From: Tetragonia tetragonoides
Taxonomy: Eukaryota > Streptophyta > Magnoliopsida > Caryophyllales > Aizoaceae
Reading direction: 5' to 3'
DNA length: 64,000 nt
Assembly (NCBI GenBank): GCA_038025085.1
Contig: CM076153.1
Location: 15,289,001-15,353,000 of the forward strand
Part shown: piece by piece, positions 44,377-55,847 of the stretch
Numbering within the stretch: position 1 is the stretch's first letter
How the letters are laid out: the number at the start of each line of letters is the position of its first letter
Notes under the pieces: generated by a model
Database searches by the model: none
What the model saw: the letters and a program-made list of their open reading frames with translations, nothing else
What the model was told of the DNA's origin: nothing
Position numbers and translations under genes: made by a program

Positions 44377-46315
44377 TTTCAATAAACTAAACGAGTTAAC
44401 ATTACATGATTTTCGTTCAATAATATTATACTGATCATGGGTGATTATAAAAAATAAAAAAGGAAAAGAGAATAAAGATATACAGATATAGAGGGAATCA
44501 CGTTTTTTTTTTTATTTTTATGTAAGATATGTATTATATTTTCACAAAAACTTTTATAAGTTGGTATTTTGTAATTTTTGGTGAGACGGAGTCATTTCTG
44601 AATGAAATAAGGGTCATTGCTCACTATAAGTGACTCCTATATTCCTAAAAAGTGACACCAATTTTCTGTGAATTGGTCTCACAAGACTTACTATTGATTT
44701 TTGATGAGTCCTACTTTGAAAGAACTAAGGGATAGAGTAAGAAATCTCACTACCATTACTGATGTTCTGTTTAGTGATATTGAGTTAGTTCAATTTATTT
44801 TTAGTTCACCTCTAAAAAATGCACCCATAAGTTTGGTCTTTAATTTATAGCAAATCTTTATTTATTGGTCTTTTGGCTAACAAAAGTTTGATACGGTCAA
44901 CTTTTTTTTATCTAAAATGGGTCCCTCTTACTTTGTCAGTACGGGTCACTTTATTCATAAATTTATTATTAGAAATACCAAAAAATAACTCAATGTGTTA
45001 AATCTTATATGTATTTGCCCATCACTGTATGACATACAATAGTATAGCAGTCCACTATACTATTAAATTATTTTTTGGTTCAAAACAACATAGTTTCAAG
45101 ATGAGCATTTATATATTTGTTTTTAAAAGACGCTTTTATCTTGCTATCAAAAAAAAAAAAAAACGCTTTTATCTATCTTCTAATTCTATGTAGAAGACCA
45201 GTATTTACTATAATTAGACATTTTTGTACCATAAAAATATCTTTAATATATATTTTAATACAAATTCTAATTTCTTTATTACAAAAGACATCCATATCTA
45301 TCTTTTAAGAAGACCTAATATAATTTTATTTTATTTTGGTGCTAAGAAGACCTAATTTATTAGGCTTCCAAAGATCGTGTTTCTTATGAATTCAATTTAC
45401 TCGCTAATAAAACTATATTATTATATGTTTAAATTTATTATGCCTATGTGCCTCCGGGCAGAAACACACACAAATCACGAACTGGATACATAGGAAAACA
45501 CAGTAGCGCACAAATCTTCAATTAAAATGATAAAAACAGAATAAATCGAATTGATAGTCCGAAGCCTATCTTTTAGAAATTAAAACAGGATTAGTATTGT
45601 GTGAAATTTAAAAGCATGTATATAATCTTCAATGGAAGTCCTTTTAAACTACAGTTGTCTATCACCATTAAATGATGAATTTGATAGCAATTCTCCAATC
45701 TGACAAGTTTTCAATCAGATCCAAAATTGAAGAAGCAATAACACACAATAATAATACCTCGGTGTTATCAAAACCCATCCATCAAAAAATTCAAGATATC
45801 TAAAGGAGAGACACAGAATTTACCTTTTTTTGCAGAAACAATTAGAAATCAATCGTTGCCTTACATTATCTGCGGGTAAATCACAAATCTTGGATTTCGA
45901 AATAGTGGTTAATAAGACGAAAGTGGTTCACGTACAACAAAACCCAAGAACAGAAATTGAAAACTGGGCAAAAAAAATACTGGGGAGTTTTAATTAAGTG
46001 GAAGCGGTTGGACAGTCCATAAAATGTTTTTTTTCCCTCCTTTTTTCCAGCATGGGATGCTCTGACTCTGACCTGGGCTACAGGGCTAGGTGCGAAGTTA
46101 GTACGGAGTAGGAGTATTATATTCTTGGTTTTAATATTCTTGTGTTGATGAAGGAAAGGGTATGTTCATCCAAACCAAATTTGGATAGAGATTTTCCAAA
46201 AAAAAAACAAAATAATAATAAAATTGGATAGAGATAAGAGGGATGCCATGTGATGTACTGCAAATTGAAATCCCCCGTTTAAACATGACAAATAAGCACT
46301 TGTACATAGGGATAT
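44377..46315. other. intronic AT-rich sequence, no gene seen
   Basis: No feature supported. Poly(A) tracts lie at 45149-45163 and 46199-46207. Confidence 0.4.
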
Positions 46316-46480
46316 TCATGGTAGGTTAATCGAATCGAAAAGTTGACTAGGTTCGATTAATCGATATTTCGGTTTGCAAATTTTGTGAACCGTAACCTTA
46401 ACTAAAAATACAAGTTAACCGACTTTCGATCAACCGATTTTTCCGGTTCAGTTCTAAGGTTAACCGAAAACCGTACTTAT
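46316..46480. mobile_element. hAT-like element remnant with GGTTAACCG phrases
   Basis: The start TAGGGATATTCATGG (46306-46320) has the hAT-like TAGGG end seen at 21918. The body is rich in ttaaccga/ggttcgatt phrases, like the accggaac-rich body there. No right end or TSD was found. Confidence 0.35.
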
Positions 46481-47429
46481 ATGATTTTTATAGTATAATT
46501 AGCTACTTTTAGACATATTTAAAAAAAATAGAAGCTAAATTTACTATTTCCCTCATTTCTCTTTACTTAAACTCCCAAACAAAGTGAAATATTTCACCTT
46601 CATTCTCCTCCCTTCCCCCTCATTCTCTTCCCTTCCCTTCCCACCCAAAACTCACAAACACGCTGGTAAGGAAAAATGATTTTTTGTAAGTTTTTTATTT
46701 TTATAAGTGCTTATTTATCTGCCATGAAAGGGGTAGTAGAGTTGGTCGTGGGGTTGAAATTTCATAACAAAGGTCTGTTTGCTTGCCTGGTATATATGGT
46801 TCGCAGGCTATTGGATACACTTGGGGGAGGATTTATGGATTTATTATGTGTATGGTCAAAAATTCTTTTTTTCCAAAATTAGGTGGGGCTTCACTCGAAA
46901 AAAAACCCGTAAGGTTTCCCTCAAAACAAAAAAGAAATTAAGTGGGGCTCACTCAATCCAATTCACTATAAAAAGAATAAAAAGAAAAAGGGAATAGTAA
47001 TATTCAATTCAGTTCATCATAAGAAAATTAAATAGTGGTTTGGTTTATTGTGGAATGTTTTACTTTACATGGGAAGTACCAAATGTTGTTTTGTTGCTAT
47101 AATAAGTTGTACTTCCTGTAAAAACTTCCACATTTTATGAAAAGTAGAAGTTCCTAAAATGTGAAACTTTCTGCTTTTTTGGTTAACCAAACAACATTAT
47201 AGGTTCATACTTTTCAGAAAGTTCAACTTACTATGTTTTCTTCACTAAGTGGACACGACTTATTCTAGAAAGATATTTATGTTACAAACTGGGCTTAATT
47301 TACAATGCCTAAATAGGATGTTGACGCTTTTAGTAGATTGTATGTAATCATCAGTTAAAATATCAACTTGTAGATCTTAACATTGTACAGAATCTGAAAA
47401 CAGCAAATTGTGGATTAAATATGTTGCAG
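46481..47429. other. 3' part of ERF intron
   Basis: No gene is supported. A loose inverted repeat (aatgttgttttg at 47092 and caaacaacatt at 47190) may be a small MITE. A branch-site and acceptor end at atgttgcag (47429). Confidence 0.4.
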
Positions 47430-48670
47430 GGTCAAGTACGAGAAAATACATTGGAGTGAGACAGAGGAGATATTGCAATAAGTGGGTAGCTGAGATAAGG
47501 AACCCTCATAAGGCAAGCAAAAAATGGCTTGGTACTTACAAATCAGCTGAGGCAGCGGCTCGAGCTTACGATGCATGTGCCTTTCGGTTTAAGGGCACCA
47601 AAGCCAAGCTCAACTTCCCGGGCGAGATTAGTGTTCCCATGACTGTCACTAATCATGGTCATATTTGGCAAGGATCACAGGATTACATATCTTATCATCT
47701 GCGAAATTGCAACAATGATTGCAGTCCCGGCGCCTTAGTTTCTACCACTAACTATCATGATCAAGGAGAAGATGGTTTATTGGACCAGATGCTCATCAAG
47801 CCATTTTCATTATCTCCACCTGATCAGAAGCAACAACCATTGGTGCAAAATTGCAACAATTATTATAATCCCGGCGCCTTAGTTACTGCCACTAATTATT
47901 ATCACAATCAAGGAGAAGATGGTTTATTGAACCAGATGCTCACGTCGTCTTCATTATCTCCACCTCAGCAACAACAACCATCGGTGCAAAATTGCAACAA
48001 TTATTATAGTCCCGGCGTCCTAGTTACTGCCACTAATCATCATGATCAAGGAGAAGATGGTTTATTGGACCAGATGCTCATACCATCTTCCTTATCTCCA
48101 CCTCATAAGGAACAACCATCGGTGCAAAATTGCAACAATTATCATAGTCTCGGCGCCCTATCTACTGTCACTGGTTATCATGGTCAAGGAGAAGATGGTT
48201 TATTGGACCAGATGTTCATGTCATATTCATTTTCCTCACCTCAGAAACAACAACCACCGGTGCAAAATTGCAACAATTATTATAGTCCCGACGCTACTGC
48301 CACTGGTTATCATGGTCAAGCAGAAGATGGTATATTAAACCATATACCCATGTCATCTTCATTATCTCCACCTCAGCGACAACAACCATCAGTGCAAAAT
48401 TGCAACAATTATTATAGTCCCGGCGCCATAGTTATTGCCACTAATTATCATGATCAAGAAGAAGAAAATTTAATGGACCAGATGCTCATGTCATCATCTT
48501 CATTATTATCTCCACCTCAGATACAACAATCCTGTGTGCAAGAGACTCCTCCATTGGTGAATTCTATGGTCCATGTCCGCCCACGCTCAGCTAAATATTC
48601 GGTTGATGACTATCGCTACAAGTCAATTATTACCGATTTTTGGAGCTGCAATGACGACGCGTTTACTTAA
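47430..48670 (+). CDS. ERF transcription factor (ABR1/ERF110-like), exon 2 with AP2 domain
   Basis: Exon 2 completes the protein; residue 103 (Gly) is split by the intron. The AP2 DNA-binding domain spans about residues 107-166, from YIGVRQRR to KLNFP. Conserved parts are intact ([16 protein letters not shown]). However, the usual PWGKW is replaced by RYCNKW with one extra residue. The two specificity positions (Ala14 and Asp19 in ERFs, Val14 and Glu19 in DREBs) are Val and Asn. The C-terminal part holds six tandem repeats of 44-48 residues, each starting NCNNxxSxG (47705-48541), ending [12 protein letters not shown]. The tail [17 protein letters not shown] is acidic-aromatic, like group X C-termini. 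Stop at 48668-48670. Confidence 0.85.
47705..48541 (+). repeat. six intragenic tandem repeats in ERF exon 2
   Basis: Units start at about 47705, 47849, 47990, 48128, 48266 and 48398. Their lengths are 144, 141, 138, 138, 132 and 144 bp, all multiples of three. Each begins aattgcaacaatnatnnt and contains gaagatggtttat. Indels stay in frame, suggesting selection for coding. Confidence 0.92.
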
Positions 48671-48937
48671 CTAGCTCCAGTGAGTCCAGTGACAACACAG
48701 AAGTAGTGTAACGTGTCAATTACACTTTCAGAAATACTGAACCTAATTGGTTAGGTTCTTAAATGCCATGGTACAATCTCTAGCACTCGATCCTCGCATT
48801 TCAGATGCCTTAGTTTGGTTTCGTGATTAACCAAGATCAACTCTAATTTGAAGGTTTAATCTCTTTTTTTTTTTCAGTATCACACTTAGAAATACTTATT
48901 GTAATAGAAACAAATGTCTAGTTATAAGGATTTTCAT

Positions 48938-48986
<49 letters not shown>

Positions 48987-50183
48987 TAATAAAATTGTTT
49001 TTTTTATTTTTTATTTTTTTTTTAATTTGGTAAGGAGGAACTTTCTTACCATTTACGATCTCGGATATTTCACGAATTAATTCATAATCTAGAGTATAAG
49101 TTGCAACTTGTTTACTAGTAAGTTAACCCCTTTTAAATTAAAATAATTAAGTTATGGACAAGTGAAATCCAAAACACTAAAAAGTAACAATTCCCCATCG
49201 TCCGACCATCCCCCACTCCACTTACCACTTTTACTACAACATATAATTAGGGAAATTCCATGGCCAGCCTTTCTTTCCTTCAAATGGACAGATTCAGTTT
49301 TTGGAATTAGTGTGGCCATAGGAGACAAAATAGTGGGGTTCGTTTCTTGTGATTTTGGTGGTTATGGTTTTCTACTGGTGGCCGGTGGGTTGTGAACTTG
49401 TGGTGTGATAAATTTTGAATGCCAAGGGTGTGTGCTCGATGAATTAAATTGAATTGAATTGGACAGTTGAATTGAAATGAATAGTAATATTTGCGAAAAT
49501 AATGAGATTAATAAAATAAACAGATTGATTCTAAAATAACATAATATGTTCCAAAAAAGAAGTTCTAACATATGTTATATACTCACATTATTCCAAAATA
49601 GGGATTAGAGCTTCTAAGTTTCTACAAACTAATTAATTAAATACTTCAAGTACGATGATAAGATCCGAGAATGAGACATATCGAAAAGGAAAGTGAATAC
49701 TTCAATTTGGGACAAATGGTATTTGAAGTATATAAATGCAAGGAGACAGGAGTTGATCGACCACTAATTGAACATGTAAGCAATGCTACATCCATAGTTG
49801 TACCACTTGTAAAATGGGACGACATACATAAATAATAAACATCACCATACAAAAAAAGAGCTAGCTGAGAAGAACAAAAATAAGGCGAAAACCATCTGAT
49901 TAATTAATAAGAGGACAAAGGGGTTCAGATCAAACCAAATAGGGTCTTCTTCATGGTTGAGTTTTGATGGAGTTTACTCAAAAGAAACTCGCGATGGGTG
50001 ATTTGCAATCGTCAAAGGGTTGCAAAAGCCACATCTTATTTATTTAAATATAAGGATTTCACCGGCATTGGAAAAAATAGAATTGTTCACCGGCACTGGA
50101 AAAAGAAAAAAAAAAAAACATTTGTCACTGGCATTGGAAACAAAACAAAAAAATTAAAAAAAAAAGAGAGAATGTACGCTGGC
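48671..50183. other. downstream region of ERF gene
   Basis: It holds the presumed 3' untranslated region (AATAGAAA-like signal at about 48902), a run of about 39 T at 48942-48980 and further T-rich tracts. No other gene is supported. A cattggaaa-repeat patch lies at about 50062-50140. Confidence 0.45.
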
Positions 50184-50193
50184 TTGCTTGTGG

Positions 50194-52936
50194 AAAAGGC
50201 TACATGTATACGAAGTGTATATAACAAGATATACACAACTCATCCTAACCCTCCACATGTCAAGTTAAAGAAATCATTTTTTTTATAAATGTGACAAAAA
50301 TGGAGGAAATTTTGGAGCCAATTTTTTCACTATATGAGAGAGAAAAGTTACTTGGAGCCAAAATGAATTTAGTAGGTGCATTGGGAAGCTAAAAAAAATT
50401 GAAGAGACAACAACAATTACTACTATTCCTATAAAAAAAAAAAACCGATTACTACTATTATCATTTTTTTGGGGATGAGAGAGTGAGAAAATAAAATGGC
50501 AACGACCGGAATATTTGAGTTCAACGTTATTTTCGACCGACAAGTAATAAAATTTATCGTCAATATAAATGCCAATCTTAGTAGCAAAATGAGGCCTATA
50601 AACTATTTCAGTCTTAATATTAATGTTGGTAGCATATTTTCAATATTGTCATGAACCATATACATACATTGATTTCAATAGTAGTAGCAAAATGAACTAT
50701 ATGCTAAATATTGATGATGCCTTATCCTCTAAAAAAAACATTGATACCCTATATCCTATATCCTACACCCTAATACCTTAAAACCCTATAACCTAAACCT
50801 TACCATACGTCATATAATCATATTGATTTAACCATTAAAAATAATAATAATAATAATAACAACAACCATTTGCTAAGCTTCGAATGTTATAAACATCAAT
50901 TTTTATTAGGTAATTGTTCACTATAATATATATAAAAGACGATATTTTACATATCAAGTTAAGCTAACATTAGTATTCATCAACGACTATTATTGTTTAG
51001 TACATCATATGTTAATCCTTTGTTTCTTTTTCTTTTTTATCGTGTCTGTTTACTCAACCCATACACAATGATATATTTTAAAAAATCACTCTATATTATT
51101 TAATTTTCATATAACCATACCTTTCAATAATATTTTTCAAATTTAATTAACATATTAAAATTTAGGTCGTGAAAGTATTTTCAACCTTATACTAAGTTAT
51201 CTCTTAATAAATGTCAATAAATACATATTCACATATCACAATATCATTAGAGTAAAATATCTTCTAATGTTAATGTGTTATAGTAAAGCACGTGGTTGAT
51301 TAAAAACTATTGATTCAACGGAATAATAACAAAAGAATATAATAATCGTAAAATAATAAAAATTTTGTAAGAGATATTGTGATCATGTGATTAAATTTCA
51401 TATTGCAGTAACATGTATTTTAGGTCAAAATTTTTAAAAATAGACACGCGATTGATTAAAAATATTAACTCTCAACTAAATGATCTGAATAATCAATATA
51501 GTACAAAATACGGTTACTTTTTTTGAAGGTTTTTTTATGATTTTTTTAGGGTATATATAAAATGTTACTAGTAAGTAGTAACACTTTGTGTATTTATTAG
51601 AATTTGACAATATCAGCATTGAAAATTTATAGGAAGTTAGTAAATATTTTTTAATTATTGTTTCACAATATCAATTAAATTATCATGATATTGAAATTTT
51701 AAAGTACATTAATAATTTATTACTTTCGAAATATTTTTTGGTTTGACAAATTTTTAAAATTATATTTGGCTATTCAACTGTGACTATAACATTTAATACT
51801 TATAGCTAAATTAGGTATATGGTAAATGGTCATAATGTCATTATCCTTTCCATTTTATCGACTAAACATTTACCCTTGTCTTAAGCCAAATTCTTTTATC
51901 ATCTAAACTCAAATCACACTCCAAAATCTAAACTCTTGATAATATGCTCTCTCAATTGATCAATATAAGTGTAGCTCATATAATGAATTCAATTTTAGTA
52001 ACAAAATGAGGTCTAAGATTTAGATATAAATGTATTTATTAAACAAATTTGAAGGATTTTCTATGTGAAGACTTTAATAAAAATATATGGTCCTTAGCAT
52101 TTTTTCGTTGTCAGTTCATGAATGAACGATGGATCTTCAATATTAATCCATTGATATAGTTGATAAATCTAATTAGTTTAGTCAAAGAAAGCACTAGGTA
52201 GCAAATTTAGTGCATTTAGTAGTTTTGCATTTTTGGGTATGAATATCAATGGTATCTACACATTTAATTAGTTTGCTGAAAGTATCTCAAGACTTTCGTA
52301 GCAAAATCGGTACATTTTGTAACTTTACTTCCATTATATTCATTCGTTTAACCATTGTTTTTACGTTAACTCGCATCAATTTTATTTGCAATATCGTTGG
52401 AAAAAATGGTGTAACATCGATTTTTTTTCCCAACTAATTTTGTACATGTGTTGTCTCACTAGAATTTTATTTTCCAAACAATTTGTAGTGTCTCACTGAA
52501 AAAACGTTGGGTCGGGTATTAAAGGGATCGATTTTTTCCTCTTTCATGTTTGCGATTGTGTAACAGGAACATCTGTCAATGGAAAAGTTATCGCGGGTAG
52601 GGTGGTACATAGGTCTTTCATTCATGGTGGTCGATTGGTCGGTGTTCAGATAGATGGGCGTTATTTATTTATTTATATTTTTAATTCATTGGTGATTAGA
52701 TGTTTGTTCCCAATGCATAGGGAATGAGAGAGTATTAAATAAGGCACCATTTTCCATTAGAAATTTAAAAATTGAAATTCAATCCTAAGTATAAATTTGA
52801 GTTAAAAAAGATTTTAGTGCTATATTTATTGTGCAAGTGGGGTAGAGGAATATTCTATCAATCTTGACACATGTACGATTGAGAGAATTTGTGTATATAA
52901 TGAGATATACACTTAGTGTATGTGTATCATGGTCCA
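50194..52936. mobile_element. Mutator-like element, copy 2 (2.74 kb)
   Basis: The ends match those of the element at 10005-11223, but in opposite order: the left end has aaaaggctacatgta and the right end, inverted, ggaccatgatacac. The inverted repeat continues with aagtgtat, then atatacacaa, then a catgtcaag block. The flanking 10-bp duplication is imperfect, TTGCTTG(tg/ct)G (50184-50193 and 52937-52946). At least five GTAGCAAA(A)T-type phrases lie inside (50580, 50686, 52198, 52299 and variants). No transposase is recognised. A telomere-like run (ccctataacctaaacc type) lies at 50745-50800. Confidence 0.75.
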
Positions 52937-52946
52937 TTGCTTGCTG

Positions 52947-54421
52947 CTAACAAACTTGCTTTGCATTTAGCCTTGGTGATCGACCGCCGCTCACTTTACC
53001 AATGAAAGGCATCTAAGCTTAATTTTTTATTGTCTAGCTTCTGAGTCCATAAAATTGTGCGAACTTAACAAAACTATGCATTACAGAAGATAAAATTATC
53101 ATTAAGAAAATAAAATGGCTGACCATGGTGTTTTACTTGCGCTTATGATGCCATTATTTTACAGGGTAAATGTGGGAAGGAAGGAGATGAGAAGCAATTG
53201 AGTCTGTAGACATGAAAATGTTATAAATCTCAAAAAAAAAAAAAAAAAAATCTTGTTTCTTATTGACTATTTTTGAAAATAATTTAATCGCCTAAATAAC
53301 ATGTCTCACAAGACTCTTGAAAAATGCGAGAAAAATGCCAATTTTATATAAAGACATTTGATTAGATTGTTTTGCCATTGGTACAAACTCTTCTTAGTAT
53401 ACAAACCTTAATTAAATTTTAAATTTATTAAAATTAAAACGTAACCTCATTAACATAAACTTACGAATTCATTAAATTATAACCATAGCTTCATTGTTTT
53501 TTTTTATTTTATTTTTTTGCAAATTCATCACACTCAAATGCAAATTCATTATTGGTTGTTTTGAGCGCCCATCGTCATCTTTACGGATCACTGATGATGA
53601 AAGTTCTGGACTACACTTGACTGTCAAACACTATCGTGGGAATGGACGAGATACTATTACAAACTACCGTAATTTTGGTTTCCAACGGTGGCGTATTCAC
53701 GAATTTGATACTAAGGGTACAAATTAGAGGATTTTTTTTTTTAAATGGATTCATTTGACACTCAATGTAGAAACTTAATTGTATAATTGTAGAGATATAC
53801 AATAATACACATATGATATATAAACTTAAAAAAAGAATGGATAATATCAAAAAAAAAAACACATATGATGTAAAAAATTAAGAAAAAGGTACGTATTAGA
53901 TCAAAAGTTGAAAGAGGGGAAGAATTGTAGAAAAAAAAAAAGTTAGAAAATAATTGCTCCCAAAATTTGAACCTACAAATTATAAGGTAATAGAAAATAG
54001 GTCATTCTAATACTACACACAAGTACTTATCATAAATGTCTTTCATAATATATATACTTTATAAATTGACAAAAAAAATACCGAAAAAGAGGATCGACGC
54101 CTATACCCCCTGATACGCCCCTGGTTTCCAATCTTACGCCCGTGGCCCGTGGGTTATGCTTACAATATCTTTGTGTTAGATTAAAATAATAATAAAATAT
54201 AAATATAAAAAAATTGCGCATCACGGTTAGTACTGCCCTCATACTCGCTAATGTCATCACCTTGTCTACTGCCCATTTCTTTGTCTTGATGCTCTTATAT
54301 AATTCCTTTTGATTCACAATTGATTGCCTGGCAAATATTATTTCTATGAAACATTAAATAACTTTAATGCTAGCTCCACTTGCATGGTTATTATTATATT
54401 GATTTCAGATGCTAACAAATC
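52947..54421. other. intergenic sequence, no gene seen
   Basis: No gene is supported. A poly(A) run lies at 53232-53250. Short frames at 53494-53862 have no known domain. Bases 54422-54435 are the left target duplication of the LINE. Confidence 0.4.
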
Positions 54422-54517
54422 TGATTTGTTTGACTGTACGACTAGGGGGCGCACGATAAGAAATTCTCTCTACAGGTGCATGTTTAAGCGGGTTTGACTA
54501 AACTGCACCGGTTCACC

Positions 54518-55675
54518 ATGACTCGCACTGGTGGCCGTCGGAGACACCACCAAGAGGCTTCTGCACCTCCAAGAGGTACGGCTAAGACAGTGACGCCGGC
54601 CCCCGGAGCTACACAAACTCTTCCCCTTCTACAATTTGGTAACTGGATTCCAGGAGAGAGAGTCTACGAAGACGGTTAGGTCTCTGATGACCCGTCGGAA
54701 GAAGAAAATTCGTTGAATGAGGTTTCTCATGCTGCTCGGAAACTCACTTTTTCGGATTCGTCAGCGCAACCCACACCAGAAATTCCTCACAGAACTGAAA
54801 TCCCTGTGAATCACGAAGACAATAGAGCGATGAAGAATGGTTTATCGCTTGGTTATATACCTCCGGTGATGAAGGGCGATTCCATGGTGGTCAAGCTCAA
54901 CCCAGACACCCTCAAGCAACAGGCCGACCTCTGGAAAAAAGCACTCATTGGGTATGTTCTTCGCGATTCCCCTGAATTTAAAGACATATTGCAATTTGTT
55001 CAAGGTGTTTGGCATTTTGTTGAACAACCTAGGGTTTATCTACACTCTGATGGGTATTTCATGTTTAAGTTTAAATCCATTGCTGATAGGGATACAATAT
55101 TGAAATCTGGTCCATTTTATTTCAATAATCCGCCTGTAATACTCAAACTCTGGGAAATGGATTATAAATTTGACAAAAATCTCATCCTTATTATTCCATT
55201 GTGGGTTAAATTCCCTAATATGCCTGTGTACTACTGGGAATTGGAGAATTTAAGTAGAGTTGCTAGTTTTGTGGGCAAGCCATTGAATACAGATGCCATA
55301 ATTGCAACACAGGAGAGAATTGCTTATGCTAGGATTCTTATTGAGGTTGATGCCTCAAAACCTCTCCCAGATGAGATGTCTATTGAAAAACCCGATGGCT
55401 CTGTGTTCTTACAATCTATTGACCATGATTGGAGACCAAAATTCTGCACTGATTGTGCAAAATTTGGGCATGTTACTGGAGACTGTTTTACTCACCCTGC
55501 AGCTGCACCAGGAGGTGAGAAAAAGCCTAAAAAAAAAAAAATGTCCAGCAGGAAACCAGGCACCAAGGCTGGAGGGAGAAAAACACAACAGCAAATGAAG
55601 AACCCACACAACTTCCTCCAGAACTTGTTACTGCAGCCCCTGTTACTCAACTCATCGACAAGGGCAAACAGATAG
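54518..55675 (+). pseudogene. LINE ORF1, DUF4283-type nucleic-acid-binding protein
   Basis: From ATG at 54518 (MTRTGGRRRHHQ) the frame runs to 55675, interrupted by a single in-frame TAG at 54677-54679. The DUF4283-like region (about residues 130-290) shows KQQADLWKKALIGYVLRD and FKFKSIADRDTILKSGPFYF, ending in IPLWVKFPNMPVYYW. A CCHC knuckle CTDCAKFGHVTGDC follows, then a lysine-rich KKPKKKKM stretch. This protein coats LINE RNA in known families. With the nonsense codon only about 53 residues would be made. Confidence 0.88.
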
Positions 55676-55847
55676 TGATTTTCCATAGTTCTGCTTCCCA
55701 CACTGAGTCTCATGAGGCCACTATCACACCTGAAGAAAATCAGATTTTGCTACACAACAGTTATGAAAATTTTGAAACATACAGTGAAAATGTCAAAGAG
55801 CTGCAAGCACAAGGTATTTACCCTAATATTCACAAACGGAACCTCCA

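Larger units (their letters stand above)
41020..47429 (+). other. ERF intron, about 6.4 kb, transposon-rich
   Basis: It is bounded by GTATAAG at 41020 and ATGTTGCAG at 47421-47429, both phase 1. Most of its length consists of insertions and repeats: a (AAT)n palindrome, a Harbinger-type half MITE, a hAT MITE, LTR-like sequence, a second (AAT)n palindrome, a tandem 158-bp duplication, a Helitron end and a hAT-like remnant. No internal exon is seen. Confidence 0.65.

Noticed and set aside
48042..48338. 98-codon alternate frame in the ERF exon
   Set aside because: Its repeats mirror the in-frame protein repeats; the AP2-linked frame is clearly the coding one.
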